64,000 bases of DNA from Paenibacillus peoriae (GTDB lineage: Bacteria; Bacillota; Bacilli; Paenibacillales; Paenibacillaceae). Made by a program: the position numbers and the translations under genes. Positions 29,313-37,521 of the stretch are shown piece after piece. The DNA is taken from contig NZ_CP092831.1 of assembly GCF_022531965.1 (NCBI RefSeq), positions 2,923,001-2,987,000 on the forward strand, read 5' to 3'. Under the pieces are notes generated by a model. The model was not told where the DNA came from, did no database searches, and saw nothing but the letters and a program-made list of their open reading frames with translations. Numbering within the stretch: the first letter of the stretch is position 1; each line of letters opens with the position of its first letter.

Positions 29313-29420
29313 ATTCATATAAATTGGTGTCGCACGGTCTCTTTGATAAGAGAGATGCACATGAGTTTTTGTGTCATCTCGTCGTCATTAGACATAAACT
29401 CACAATAAAGGAGAATAATT

Positions 29421-29633
29421 ATGCCTGTAATTACAATTGAAGCAGCTAAATTAACTAAAGAGCAAAAAAGAAAGTTAGTAAAAGACCTTACTACATCAGC
29501 TTCAACTATCATGAATATACCTGAACAAGCATTCTTTGTGTTCGTAAGGGAAAATGAACTAGATAATATAGGTGTTGCAGGACGGATTTTAGCAGACAAA
29601 GCTGTAAATAATCCACTGAAAAGTGAGGAGTAA
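29421..29633 (+). CDS. 4-oxalocrotonate tautomerase family enzyme
   Basis: 70 aa, the normal size of a 4-OT subunit. After loss of the initiator Met the catalytic Pro1 is exposed (MPVITIEA). The body LTKEQKRKLVKDLTTSAST and the C-terminal FFVFVRENELDNIGVAG keep the family pattern (Arg/Glu near the active site). Such enzymes tautomerise unsaturated keto acids or act on other small carbonyls. ATG 29421 has AAAGGAGA upstream. It is part of the TetR-linked redox cluster. Substrate unknown. Confidence 0.9.
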   Translation: MPVITIEAAKLTKEQKRKLVKDLTTSASTIMNIPEQAFFVFVRENELDNIGVAGRILADKAVNNPLKSEE

Positions 29634-29703
29634 AATAATTAACTTGGTATCCATTTAAACAATTAAGATAGAAAAAAATATTCTTGGATGGAGAAAATTT
29701 AAA

Positions 29704-30237
29704 ATGAAAACACTCGTTCTTGTTTTTCACCCTGATTTAACTGCTTCCCGTGTTCATCGTCGCTTAACGGAAGAAATGAAGAAGCAAGCTGGTGTTACAA
29801 TTCACCATGTTTATGAGGCATACCCGAATGAGAAGATCGATGTCGCTGCCGAGCAGAGTTTATTGGAGCAGCATGATCGCATCGTTTTGCAATTCCCTTT
29901 CTACTGGTACAGTACGCCTTCATTGTTGAAAAAATGGGAGGATGTAGTCCTAACTCATGGCTGGGCATTTGGAAGCAAAGGGGACAAGCTGCACGGAAAA
30001 GAGCTGCTGATTGCCGTTTCTACCGGCGCTGCTAAAGAAAACTATTTACCAGACGGTAATTTTAAATACACCGTTTCCGAGCTGCTGCGACCTCTTCAGG
30101 CAACCAGTAACTTGATTGGAACACGCTATTTGACACCATATATCTTGTATGGTGTAATGCAACATCTGTCAGATGAGGAGCTAGAGCAAAGTGCCAAGGA
30201 TTATGTGGCTTATGCGCTGAACCCTAAACTTGTCTAG
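29704..30237 (+). CDS. NAD(P)H dehydrogenase (quinone), flavodoxin-like fold
   Basis: 177 aa of the YwrO/KefF/MdaB family. FMN-binding elements are visible: LVLVFHPDLTASRVHRRL at the start (phosphate loop position), then RIVLQFPFYWYSTPSLLKKW, and GKELLIAVSTGA. These cytosolic flavoproteins reduce quinones and other electrophiles by two electrons with NAD(P)H, avoiding radical formation. ATG 29704 follows GGATGGAGAA. The gene lies between the tautomerase and CMD genes in the redox cluster. Confident for family, not for substrate. Confidence 0.93.
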   Translation: MKTLVLVFHPDLTASRVHRRLTEEMKKQAGVTIHHVYEAYPNEKIDVAAEQSLLEQHDRIVLQFPFYWYSTPSLLKKWEDVVLTHGWAFGSKGDKLHGKELLIAVSTGAAKENYLPDGNFKYTVSELLRPLQATSNLIGTRYLTPYILYGVMQHLSDEELEQSAKDYVAYALNPKLV

Positions 30238-30364
30238 AAGAATGGTCATGCTAAGCCTGTTGGCTTCATCATACAGATGGGAATTAGAGGTTACTGCGTC
30301 GCAATTATCGTCATTCTTTCGGCAGGCTTACTCATCCGCAAAAAAACAAGCAGGAGGCATAGTT

Positions 30365-31117
30365 ATGAATCGAATTGAAAAGAGCCAAGAAACGTTTAAA
30401 AAGCTATTCCATAATGCAGTGCCAGCGGCATACGCTACTGATCCTGATTTTCAGGACATCCTGAGCCGTTTTATTTTTGGGGAAGTTTTTTATCAAGGTA
30501 AGTTGGACGATAAACAACGTGAGCTTATCACTCTGGTGGTGCTTGTAACGAACCAAACGTTACCTCAGCTCAAGGCACATGCTCATGCTGCACTCAACGT
30601 TGGGCTGACACCGGTAGAAATCAAAGAGGCCATTTACCAATGCGCGCCTTATTTAGGATTCCCTAAAACGCTAAATGCCATCGCGGAGATTAATGAGGTT
30701 TTCCAGTCCAGAAATATCGAGTTACCTCTCGAAAGCCAAAAGCAGGTTGAAGAAGAGAATCGGATAGACAAAGGCCTTGCAGTGCAGGTAGAGATCTTTG
30801 GCGATATCATTGAAAAGAACAGGGGGAATGTTCCATACAATCAAAAGCATATACAAGACTATCTTTCTGCCTTCTGTTTTGGTGACTTCTATACTCGTGG
30901 AGGCCTTGATCTGAAAACACGGGAGTTGCTGACCCTCTGTATCGTGAGTAGTCTCGGCGGTTGTGAAAGTCAAGTCAAGGCACATGTGCAAGGCAACCTG
31001 AATGTAGGCAATGACAAGGATATCATGATCACTGCCATCACTCATTGCCTTCCTTATATGGGTTTTCCGAGAACATTAAATGCTTTGAGTTGTGTGAATG
31101 AAATCATTCCAGAATAG
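30365..31117 (+). CDS. Carboxymuconolactone decarboxylase (CMD) family protein, two-domain
   Basis: 250 aa from ATG 30365, which has CAGGAGG 7 nt upstream; earlier starts in the same frame overlap the previous gene. Two tandem CMD domains can be seen, each with the same block: DDKQRELITLVVLVTNQTLP and HAHAALNVGLTPVEIKEA in the first, DLKTRELLTLCIVSSLGGCE and HVQGNLNVGNDKDIMIT in the second. CMD proteins include decarboxylases and AhpD-like peroxide enzymes; the CxxC of AhpD is absent here, so a thiol peroxidase role is unlikely. It belongs to the redox cluster. Exact reaction unknown. Confidence 0.9.
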   Translation: MNRIEKSQETFKKLFHNAVPAAYATDPDFQDILSRFIFGEVFYQGKLDDKQRELITLVVLVTNQTLPQLKAHAHAALNVGLTPVEIKEAIYQCAPYLGFPKTLNAIAEINEVFQSRNIELPLESQKQVEEENRIDKGLAVQVEIFGDIIEKNRGNVPYNQKHIQDYLSAFCFGDFYTRGGLDLKTRELLTLCIVSSLGGCESQVKAHVQGNLNVGNDKDIMITAITHCLPYMGFPRTLNALSCVNEIIPE

Positions 31118-31195
31118 CAGGAGAAATTAAGCGAAAAAATAGATTTTTTTATAAATGAAAGTATACCTAAAATTAAGAAAGGGTGTTTATCTAAA

Positions 31196-31942
31196 ATGTC
31201 AAATATTCAAGAGAAAGTAGTTATTATTACAGGAGCGTCCAGCGGTATTGGAGAAGCAGCTGCAAAAGAACTGGCATCTAAAGGTGCAAAATTGGTTCTT
31301 GCCGCTCGCCGCGAAGACCGGTTAAAGAAACTACAAGATGAAATTGAACAAAGCGGTGGAGAAGCTGTGTATAAGGTGACGGATGTAAGTTTACACCAAC
31401 AAATGGAAGATCTTGCTGCATATGCGCTTAACAAGTTTGGAAAAATCGATGTTTTAGTCAATAATGCTGGAATCATGCCGCAGGCTTTTCTTGCTTTGAA
31501 AAAGGTTGATGAATGGGACCGAATGATCGATGTCAATATCAAAGGGGTATTGTACGCAATCGGGGCAGTCCTTCCATCTATGAGAGAACGGAAATCAGGT
31601 CATATTATTAACCTTTCATCCGTGGCTGGACACAACATCTACCCAGGCGGGACAGTTTATTGTGGTACCAAACATGCCGTAAGAGCAATCTCTGAAGGCT
31701 TGCGTCAAGAAGAAGCGATGAGTGGTACAAATATTCGTGTGACCAATATTTCGCCGGGGGCTGTGACCAGCGAACTGCTGGAGACGACAACTGATCCGGC
31801 AATGAAAGCGGGCTTAGATGATTTTTACAAGATAGCAATCGATGCAGACAGCATCGCACGTGCCATTGCCTTTGCCATCGAGCAACCATCGGATGTGGGC
31901 ATTAATGAGATGATCATTCGACCAACAGCTCAAGTTGGATAA
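31196..31942 (+). CDS. Short-chain dehydrogenase/reductase (YdfG-like)
   Basis: 248 aa classical SDR. Cofactor motif TGASSGIGEAAAKELASKGA with AARREDR (basic residues favour NADP), the NNAG motif (DVLVNNAGIMPQ), catalytic Ser (INLSSVAGH) and YxxxK (YCGTKHAVRAI). Likely reduces small hydroxy/keto compounds with NADPH. RBS AAGAAAGGGTG before ATG 31196. Second last gene of the redox cluster, 31 nt before the cupin gene. Confidence 0.93.
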   Translation: MSNIQEKVVIITGASSGIGEAAAKELASKGAKLVLAARREDRLKKLQDEIEQSGGEAVYKVTDVSLHQQMEDLAAYALNKFGKIDVLVNNAGIMPQAFLALKKVDEWDRMIDVNIKGVLYAIGAVLPSMRERKSGHIINLSSVAGHNIYPGGTVYCGTKHAVRAISEGLRQEEAMSGTNIRVTNISPGAVTSELLETTTDPAMKAGLDDFYKIAIDADSIARAIAFAIEQPSDVGINEMIIRPTAQVG

Positions 31943-31973
31943 CGTTAAAAATATAAGAAAGTAGAGATGAAAA

Positions 31974-32369
31974 ATGAAGAACGAGCACTTAAGCCATAGC
32001 ACACTCTTCCCATTGGGTCAAAAAGTCGAAAAAAACTTTATCGGAGACGCGTACTTACAAATGGTGTTTACCGATCCAGCACCACTCAATACAGCAATCG
32101 GGAATGTAACCTTTGCTCCCGGTGCCCGCAACAACTGGCACTCTCATCACACTGGGCAAGTGTTGTTAGTTACTGGCGGTGAGGGGTGGTATCAAGAAGA
32201 AGGAAGGCCAGCTCAATTACTCAAAACAGGCGATGTGGTAAACATTCCAGCGTTCATTAAACATTGGCATGGGGCTACAAAGGACAGCTGGTTTGTTCAC
32301 TTAGCTCTTACACCAGGACAAACAGATTGGTTAGAACCCGTACTGGATGAAGTATATATTAAGCTATAA
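31974..32369 (+). CDS. Small cupin protein
   Basis: 131 aa, one cupin barrel. Metal-binding motif 1 is RNNWHSHHTGQVLLVTGGEG (His and His, with Gln in place of the distant Glu) and motif 2 is VVNIPAFIKHWHGA. Close in form to the small cupins found beside CMD proteins and SDRs, sometimes annotated as carboxymuconolactone decarboxylase-associated. It ends the redox cluster and is followed by a strong terminator. A decayed paralogue lies at 18348. Enzymatic role unknown. Confidence 0.9.
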   Translation: MKNEHLSHSTLFPLGQKVEKNFIGDAYLQMVFTDPAPLNTAIGNVTFAPGARNNWHSHHTGQVLLVTGGEGWYQEEGRPAQLLKTGDVVNIPAFIKHWHGATKDSWFVHLALTPGQTDWLEPVLDEVYIKL

Positions 32370-32388
32370 TAAATGAATTAACACATAT

Positions 32389-32420
32389 AAACGGCAGCCG
32401 TCGATGCTGCCGTTTATATA
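32389..32420 (+). terminator. Rho-independent terminator of the redox cluster
   Basis: AAACGGCAGC (32389-32398), 7-nt loop, GCTGCCGTTT (32406-32415), then ATATA. It ends the cluster begun at 28338. Confidence 0.8.
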
Positions 32421-32517
32421 GAAGCTTCTAATAAATCTGAAACCCTCTGTTGCTATTCTGTGAATTATGGGGTCAGAGAAGATTTGAAGCTAGTACTGAG
32501 CGATTGGAGACAGTATT

Positions 32518-33378
32518 ATGCAAACGATCGATCAACAAATGCTTACCGGAGAACGAGCACTTTTCAAGAGAAAGAACCTCATTGTCACTAATTCCATTTT
32601 TGCAGATGGCGAGTCCCCCCTGAAGGAAAGCAACGATATTACTATCGATAATAGCATTTTTAAATGGAAGTATCCCTTGTGGTATTGCAATAATATTTGT
32701 GTTAATCGTAGCACTTTCCTTGAAATGGCCCGATCGGGAATATGGTATACACATCAAATTGTCATTAATGACAGCGTAATAGAGGCGCCAAAGACATTTC
32801 GGCGTTCGAGCGGAATCCGACTGACGTATGTCGATCTCCCCAACGCGCAAGAAACCTTATGGAATTGCGAAGATATTCACTTGCATCATGTGACCGCAAA
32901 AGGTGATTACTTTGGAATGAATAGTGCAAATATCACTATCGACGATTTCACATTAGCGGGGAACTACGCATTCGACGGAGCTAAGGATATGGAAATTCGC
33001 AATGCGAAGATTATTTCAAAAGACGCCTTCTGGAATTGCGAGAATGTCACCGTCTATGATTCATTGATCATCGGAGAATATTTAGGATGGAATTCGAAAA
33101 ACATCACTTTTATCAACTGCACTATCGAAAGCAATCAGGGAATGTGCTACATGGACCGTCTCGTAATCGAAAACGGAACGATTCTGAATACCGACTTGGC
33201 ATTCGAATATTCAACCATTGAGGTGGAAACCAAGACCTCAATTGATAGTGTGAAAAATCCAATCTCAGGGAAAATCAAAGCAAAGGGTATCGGCGAAATC
33301 ATCATCAATGACGAAGAAATCAACGCTGCCTACACCCGATATGAGCTGGATAAAGCAGGTGATCGATTTGTCCTTTAA
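32518..33378 (+). CDS. DUF3737 family protein (right-handed beta-helix type)
   Basis: 286 aa. The sequence is made of short repeating strands with WN(C/S) corners, as in pentapeptide-like or pectate-lyase-like beta-helices: NSIFKWKYPLWYCNNICVN, TLWNCEDIHLHH, AFWNCENVTVYDS, YLGWNSKNITFINC. The start MQTIDQQMLTGERALF matches the DUF3737 family. No enzymatic residues are known. ATG 32518, RBS TTGGAGA. The stop overlaps the beginning of the next gene by about 20 nt, indicating translational coupling with a PatB-like C-S lyase; this pairing recurs in Firmicutes to my knowledge, but I could not check it. Confidence 0.88.
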   Translation: MQTIDQQMLTGERALFKRKNLIVTNSIFADGESPLKESNDITIDNSIFKWKYPLWYCNNICVNRSTFLEMARSGIWYTHQIVINDSVIEAPKTFRRSSGIRLTYVDLPNAQETLWNCEDIHLHHVTAKGDYFGMNSANITIDDFTLAGNYAFDGAKDMEIRNAKIISKDAFWNCENVTVYDSLIIGEYLGWNSKNITFINCTIESNQGMCYMDRLVIENGTILNTDLAFEYSTIEVETKTSIDSVKNPISGKIKAKGIGEIIINDEEINAAYTRYELDKAGDRFVL

Positions 33379-34540
33379 TTTTGATAAAATGACGAAGCGT
33401 TTGGCCACTAACTCTTATAAATGGGATGTTGGACCAGAAGAGTTGCCGATGTGGGTGGCGGATATGGACTTTGAGACTTCGCCTGCTATAGTCGATGCTC
33501 TGCAAAAGAGATTAGACCATCGTATTTATGGATATACCTCGATACCAGATACTTATTATGATGCAGTTGCCCATTGGTGGGAAAAGAGACATCAATATCA
33601 GATCCAAAAAGAATGGATTATGTTTTGCACGGGGGCAGTGCCGGCGATATCATCTATCGTACGCAAAATGACCAAAGCCGGTGACAAAGTGCTAGTGCTT
33701 GCGCCTGTCTATAACATTTTCTACAACTCCATAAAGAACAATCAACGAGAAGTTCTCGTAAGCGAGTTGGTTTACAAAGACAATCGATATTCGATCGAAT
33801 TTGACGATGTGGAGAAAAAGCTAGCCGATTCTGACACAACGCTTATGATTTTCTGCAATCCGCATAACCCCATAGGCAAAGTGTGGGACAAACAAATTCT
33901 TGAGAAACTCGGCACGCTCTGCGTCAAGCATCAGGTCCTTATGCTTTCCGATGAAATTCACTGCGATTTAACACACCCAGGCCACCCATACATTCCTTTC
34001 GCTTCAATATCGGAAGAGATCGCCCAAAATTGCATCACCTGTGTGGCGCCGACGAAAACCTTCAATCTTGCGGGAATTCAAACTTCAAGTATTATCGTGC
34101 CGAATTCGAAGATTCGTAAACTTGTACACCGTGGCATTAACACCGATGAAGTGGCCGAACCTAACTTTTTTGCGATTGAAGCATCAATCTCTGCCTTTAC
34201 GGAAGGCGAACCCTGGCTGCAAGCCTTATTGGAATATCTCATGGCGAACAAGCAATATCTCGAACATTATTTGGCTAGTGAACTGCCGCAGCTCCAAATT
34301 ATCCATTCGGAAGCGACTTATTTGGCTTGGATCGATTGCCGAAACATAACTCCTAATGTAAGTCAACTGTGTAAATTCATAAGGAAAGAAACGGGGCTGT
34401 ATGTCACGGAGGGCGCCATTTATGGCGGCAATGGACACGATTTCATTCGATTGAACTACGCCTGCCCTAAAAAACGACTAGTTGATGGATTGCAGCGCTT
34501 GAAGATTGGGATTCAGGCATATCAAAGAGTGAATGATTGA
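33359..34540 (+). CDS. patB: PLP-dependent C-S lyase/aminotransferase (MalY/PatB family)
   Basis: About 393 aa if it starts at GTG 33359 (VIDLSFNFDKM), or slightly shorter from ATG 33389; a start at 33308 would overlap the previous gene by 71 nt. Class I/II fold: ELPMWVADMDFETSPAIVDA, PLP-contact segments CTGAVPAISSIVRK, FCNPHNPIGKVW, LSDEIHCDLTHPG, and the PLP Lys in APTKTFNLAGIQ. PatB/MalY enzymes cleave cystathionine or cysteine conjugates to pyruvate, ammonia and a thiol. Frame is intact to 34540. Translationally coupled to DUF3737. Confidence 0.93.
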   Translation: MIDLSFNFDKMTKRLATNSYKWDVGPEELPMWVADMDFETSPAIVDALQKRLDHRIYGYTSIPDTYYDAVAHWWEKRHQYQIQKEWIMFCTGAVPAISSIVRKMTKAGDKVLVLAPVYNIFYNSIKNNQREVLVSELVYKDNRYSIEFDDVEKKLADSDTTLMIFCNPHNPIGKVWDKQILEKLGTLCVKHQVLMLSDEIHCDLTHPGHPYIPFASISEEIAQNCITCVAPTKTFNLAGIQTSSIIVPNSKIRKLVHRGINTDEVAEPNFFAIEASISAFTEGEPWLQALLEYLMANKQYLEHYLASELPQLQIIHSEATYLAWIDCRNITPNVSQLCKFIRKETGLYVTEGAIYGGNGHDFIRLNYACPKKRLVDGLQRLKIGIQAYQRVND

Positions 34541-34586
34541 TTCAATAATGGTTACCGGACACTCCTCCACGAAATGAATGGGAATT

Positions 34587-34770
34587 TGGGATAAAGTTGC
34601 ACGATCACTTAATGAAGTTGACGCCGATTTTGTCGTGTTCACAAAAGTGGAGCCACTGTCCACGGCCGACTGTGTATTGAGAGGGCAAAGCGTCGCGTGA
34701 GGAACAATACGATCTAATTCTGGCATTGGGGGCGGATTATCTGGATGCCGCCAATGCCAGCGAACTCGTA
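34587..34770 (+). pseudogene. Fragment of an iron-type alcohol dehydrogenase
   Basis: WDKVARSLNEVDADFVVFTK followed by VEPLSTA is the N-terminal region of BDH-type Fe-dependent alcohol dehydrogenases. After one frameshift, SREEQYDLILALGA and LDAANA correspond to the NAD-binding segment, with the usual GGGS run damaged. Nothing of the catalytic domain follows. A relic of about 60 codons. Confidence 0.6.
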
Positions 34771-34903
34771 ACTGTTTCGAAAACCTCTTTCTTGGGGTTA
34801 CCTTTCTAACTAGAGTCTTACCGCTGCCGGTTTGCAGTCCCAAAGCGATATCATAATGGTTTCCTATAACTTTTTTATAATTTTGTTTCTTATGGTGTTG
34901 ATC

Positions 34904-35037
34904 CCAGGGATACAAGGGGAGCCCACTTATGAATGTCATTGCAGCAAAAGCTGTGGCACTTGGAGAAGCACTACAACCAGATTTTGTGACCTATATAGAA
35001 AGAGTTCTTGACAATGCCAAGGTATTTGCAGAATCGC
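34904..35037 (+). pseudogene. glyA: Internal fragment of glyA (serine hydroxymethyltransferase)
   Basis: PGIQG, then after a one-base insertion [19 protein letters not shown] and [18 protein letters not shown]. This matches the [19 protein letters not shown] block and following helix of SHMT, after the PLP-lysine. Neither end of the gene is present. Fragment only. Confidence 0.7.
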
Positions 35038-35112
35038 TGATTATATGGAGCGAGTATTTGAACTATTATTATTTGATGTGCAGCAAGCGATGAATACATA
35101 TTTTAGAATCTC

Positions 35113-35331
35113 ATGTATTGGGACAGGTTGCCTGAGTTTGAGGAAATGGAACTTGCCAAGTACATTGGATCAGCTATCAAAGCCGGGAAGAAAAACGACT
35201 ATTCGGCTATTTTAATTATTGGTCAGCGCAGGAAGACAAAGCAGATGTACGTGATCGATGGCAATATCTATAAACTGCTGCCGGATGATTTGTTCCAAGT
35301 CGCAATTGATAAGTTAAAGCTTTATCTTTAG
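35113..35331 (+). pseudogene. Remnant of a phage terminase large subunit (C-terminal nuclease part)
   Basis: 72 codons: LPEFEEMELAKYIGSAI, KKNDYSAILIIGQRRKTKQM and YVIDGNIYKLLPDDLFQ resemble the RNase H-like nuclease domain of terminase large subunits (Asp in the first strand is absent, DYSAI and YVIDG present). No start signal and no other phage genes nearby. Assignment rests on pattern only. Confidence 0.45.
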
Positions 35332-35609
35332 ATAAGCCGGACTTTGAAGTCCCAGATATTTTATGTGGGGTTGTTCAATTGAGTCAGTCTGTGAAAAGTT
35401 TATAATTTTGTGATCGTAGTTCGTTGTTTTGAGGGTCAGGCAGTTTAGACTACGGATTGATAGTGAACTGCAAGAGATAATATTGATTTCAAGCATAAGA
35501 GTTATATCATAAAATACCAACTTCAATGTAAACTTGAACCTGAAACCCTGTCATAATAATCTGAGTACTGGCGCATTCTGGGGATTTTTGTTTTAAGGGA
35601 GGAATTAAA

Positions 35610-36245
35610 TTGTTAAATGATAATGAAAGAAAAGGAATATTTAAAGCCATTTTTGAAAGGAGAGATATTCGATCATTTAATGGAAAACCCATATCCAAAG
35701 ATAAGTTAAACAACATATTAATGGCTGGTCATCATGCACCTTCCGTTGGTTTTATGCAACCTTGGGATTTTATTGTAATTGACTCTCAAGAAGTTAAAGA
35801 ACGATTGGCGTATGCATGTCATAAAGAAATACAGGCCTTGTCCATACACTATGAAGATGAAAAAAAGACAAGATTTCTCTCGTTAAAATTAGAGGGTATA
35901 AGGGAAGCACCTATAACGATCTGTATTACATGTGATCCAACTAGAGGTGGGGGACATGTAATTGGGCGAAATTCTATTCCTGAAACAGATATTCTATCCG
36001 TCGCCTGTTGTATCCAAAATATGTGGTTGGCGTCTTATGCAGAAGGAATAGCTATGGGATGGGTGAGTTTTTACAAGAAAACAGACGTACGGGAAATACT
36101 AAATATTCCACCACATATTGATCCTATTGCTTTGGTTTCATTAGGTTATACGGATTTTTATCCTACAAAACCAATCCTAGAGCAAGTGAATTGGGAGAGA
36201 CGTCGTAATCTAAATAATCTAATACACCATAATTCTTGGGAATGA
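35610..36245 (+). CDS. bluB: 5,6-dimethylbenzimidazole synthase (BluB)
   Basis: 211 aa. BluB belongs to the nitroreductase fold and converts reduced FMN with oxygen to dimethylbenzimidazole, the lower ligand of vitamin B12. Family traits: FERRDIRSFNGKPIS at the start (FMN phosphate-binding Arg residues), HHAPSVGFMQPWDFIVI, RGGGHVIGRNS, TDILSVACCIQNMWLAS and MGWVSFYKKTD. It differs from general nitroreductases by the SVGFMQPW block. TTG start at 35610, about 7 nt after GGGAGG. No cobalamin gene or B12 riboswitch is visible nearby, so it appears as an orphan between relics. Confidence 0.9.
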   Translation: MLNDNERKGIFKAIFERRDIRSFNGKPISKDKLNNILMAGHHAPSVGFMQPWDFIVIDSQEVKERLAYACHKEIQALSIHYEDEKKTRFLSLKLEGIREAPITICITCDPTRGGGHVIGRNSIPETDILSVACCIQNMWLASYAEGIAMGWVSFYKKTDVREILNIPPHIDPIALVSLGYTDFYPTKPILEQVNWERRRNLNNLIHHNSWE

Positions 36246-36394
36246 TTGAAATATAAGTTAATTTTCCTTTTTGGATATGATGCTCACAGAAACGATTGTT
36301 TCATAAGCATCATTAAGCAAGGACAAATGAAAAAGATAAATTTATTCGAGATTACAAAATTATGCGAACTTTGAGTTACTTATCTGCAGATTAG

Positions 36395-36710
36395 AGAATC
36401 CAGATATATCCCAGAAAAAAATGAAAGCTTTTTGTTTATTGCAGCTCCCATAGGTCGTAAAGGAAAAAGCCGACGTTTAACTCAGCGATCCATTGAAAAA
36501 CTAATTGAAAAGTATGCTTCAGCTTTTGGAAAACCAGCATTAATCGTGCATTCTCTAAGACATTCATTTGCAACGCGTTACCACTTAGAGAGCAATGATG
36601 TGCCTAGATTGAAGAACCAATTAGGACATTCCTCAATACAAACAATCATGATCTATACACATTTAACAGATGAAGAAATGTGAAATGCGGTTAATAATAT
36701 GGATAAGTAA
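36395..36710 (+). pseudogene. Tyrosine recombinase (XerC/D-like) C-terminal remnant with late in-frame TGA
   Basis: Frame from 36395: PEKNESFLFIAAPIGRKGKS, SIEKLIEKYASAFGKPAL, then HSLRHSFATRYH and QLGHSSIQTIMIYTHLTDEE, containing the catalytic H-x-x-R, the LGH block and the nucleophile Tyr. The N-terminal half is absent. A TGA at 36681 interrupts, after which NAVNNMDK and a normal TAA follow, so the original end was nine codons later; CGA to TGA would explain it. The protein is not functional as it stands. It borders the repeat-rich segment at 36731. Confidence 0.8.
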
Positions 36711-36730
36711 TGTAGGGCTCGTCAAATAAG

Positions 36731-36861
36731 TGACACAAAGTTTCCTACTTAGTTTGATAATAAAAAAATCACCTCATTCGCTTGGAGAAAAAAACTAAGT
36801 TACTCAAAATTCCGATTAAACTGCTTAAGTAGGGAACTTTGTGTCAATATACAAATGTACA
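36731..36861. mobile_element. MITE-like element with TGACACAAAGT terminal inverted repeats and a TGTACA end
   Basis: Left repeat TGACACAAAGTTTCCTACTT (36731 on) and right repeat in reverse orientation, TTAAGTAGGGAACTTTGTGT with CA following (36825-36846), form inverted repeats of about 21 bp with one or two mismatches around about 70 non-coding bp. Beyond the right repeat, TGTACA at 36856-36861 may be the true end. No coding capacity. Confidence 0.6.
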
Positions 36862-37274
36862 ACAACACGCTAAAGCCAAGCTGTTTTATACGGTTTTCTT
36901 TATACATGTTCACAAAACCCGTATTTTGTACATATGTAAATATAGATAATGTAGACTTCTGTTGTACATTGACACAAAGTTACCTACTAAAATTACTCTT
37001 TATTCATTGGTGCAGGAATTAAAATGTCATGATATGTACGCATATATTTCCTTCCAGAACCGTTCACCAACACATTTAATTATGTCCAATCGGTTTTTAA
37101 CCTATTCCTATACCAAACGTTCAACCTTACTTGTTTCTGAAGCAATGGTGGATTCTGAATAACATGCCTCAATCGCCAAATGATGTGGCTGATCAATTAT
37201 GGGAGCTGTTAAAAAGGAATCAAGTCATAAATTAAAACGTAAGAATTAAGCCTCTATTGCCTCCTCCCGCGAAA
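36862..37274. other. Repeat-bearing non-coding stretch before the amidase gene
   Basis: A second TGTACA (36963-36968) is followed by TTGACACAAAGTTACCTACT (36969-36988), pointing towards the amidase gene. TGTACAACA (36856-36864) and TGTTGTACA (36960-36968) are inverted copies, so two elements appear to lie back to back about 100 bp apart. A short frame ending KRNQVIN near 37230 may be the end of a lost gene but was not identified. Confidence 0.5.
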
Positions 37275-37306
37275 AAACGGCACCAAAACGGTGTCGTTTT
37301 CATTTC
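37275..37306 (+). terminator. Rho-independent terminator upstream of the amidase gene
   Basis: AAAACGGCACC (37275-37285), loop AAAAC, GGTGTCGTTTT (37291-37301), then CATTT. Stem of 11 bp with one G-T pair. The gene it served is no longer recognisable. Confidence 0.7.
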
Positions 37307-37521
37307 AAAACTTGAATCAGCGATGATGCAACAATCTGAATCATGGATTACTAGATTTCACACTTAAAAGTAACGAATTTCTTTGTATTGTGCATTACAA
37401 AAATTGACATTCTACATGAAAATAAGTAGTATAATTAGAAACATTTATGCTATAAAAGTGCCTTTCTCATCCCTCTCTTTTTAAATTCCTGATCCTACCT
37501 AATTTTAAGGAGTGAAATGCT

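Noticed and set aside
34478..34939. 153-codon minus-strand frame
   Set aside because: It lies antisense to the end of patB and to the Fe-ADH and glyA fragments, which match known families on the plus strand.
35332..35609. Possible cobalamin riboswitch before bluB
   Set aside because: The region is AT-rich with some stems, but I could not find the B12 box or the expected core layout.
36962..37162. 66-codon reading frame starting in the TGTACA repeat
   Set aside because: Its start is the transposon-end-like repeat itself; no RBS and no recognisable family.
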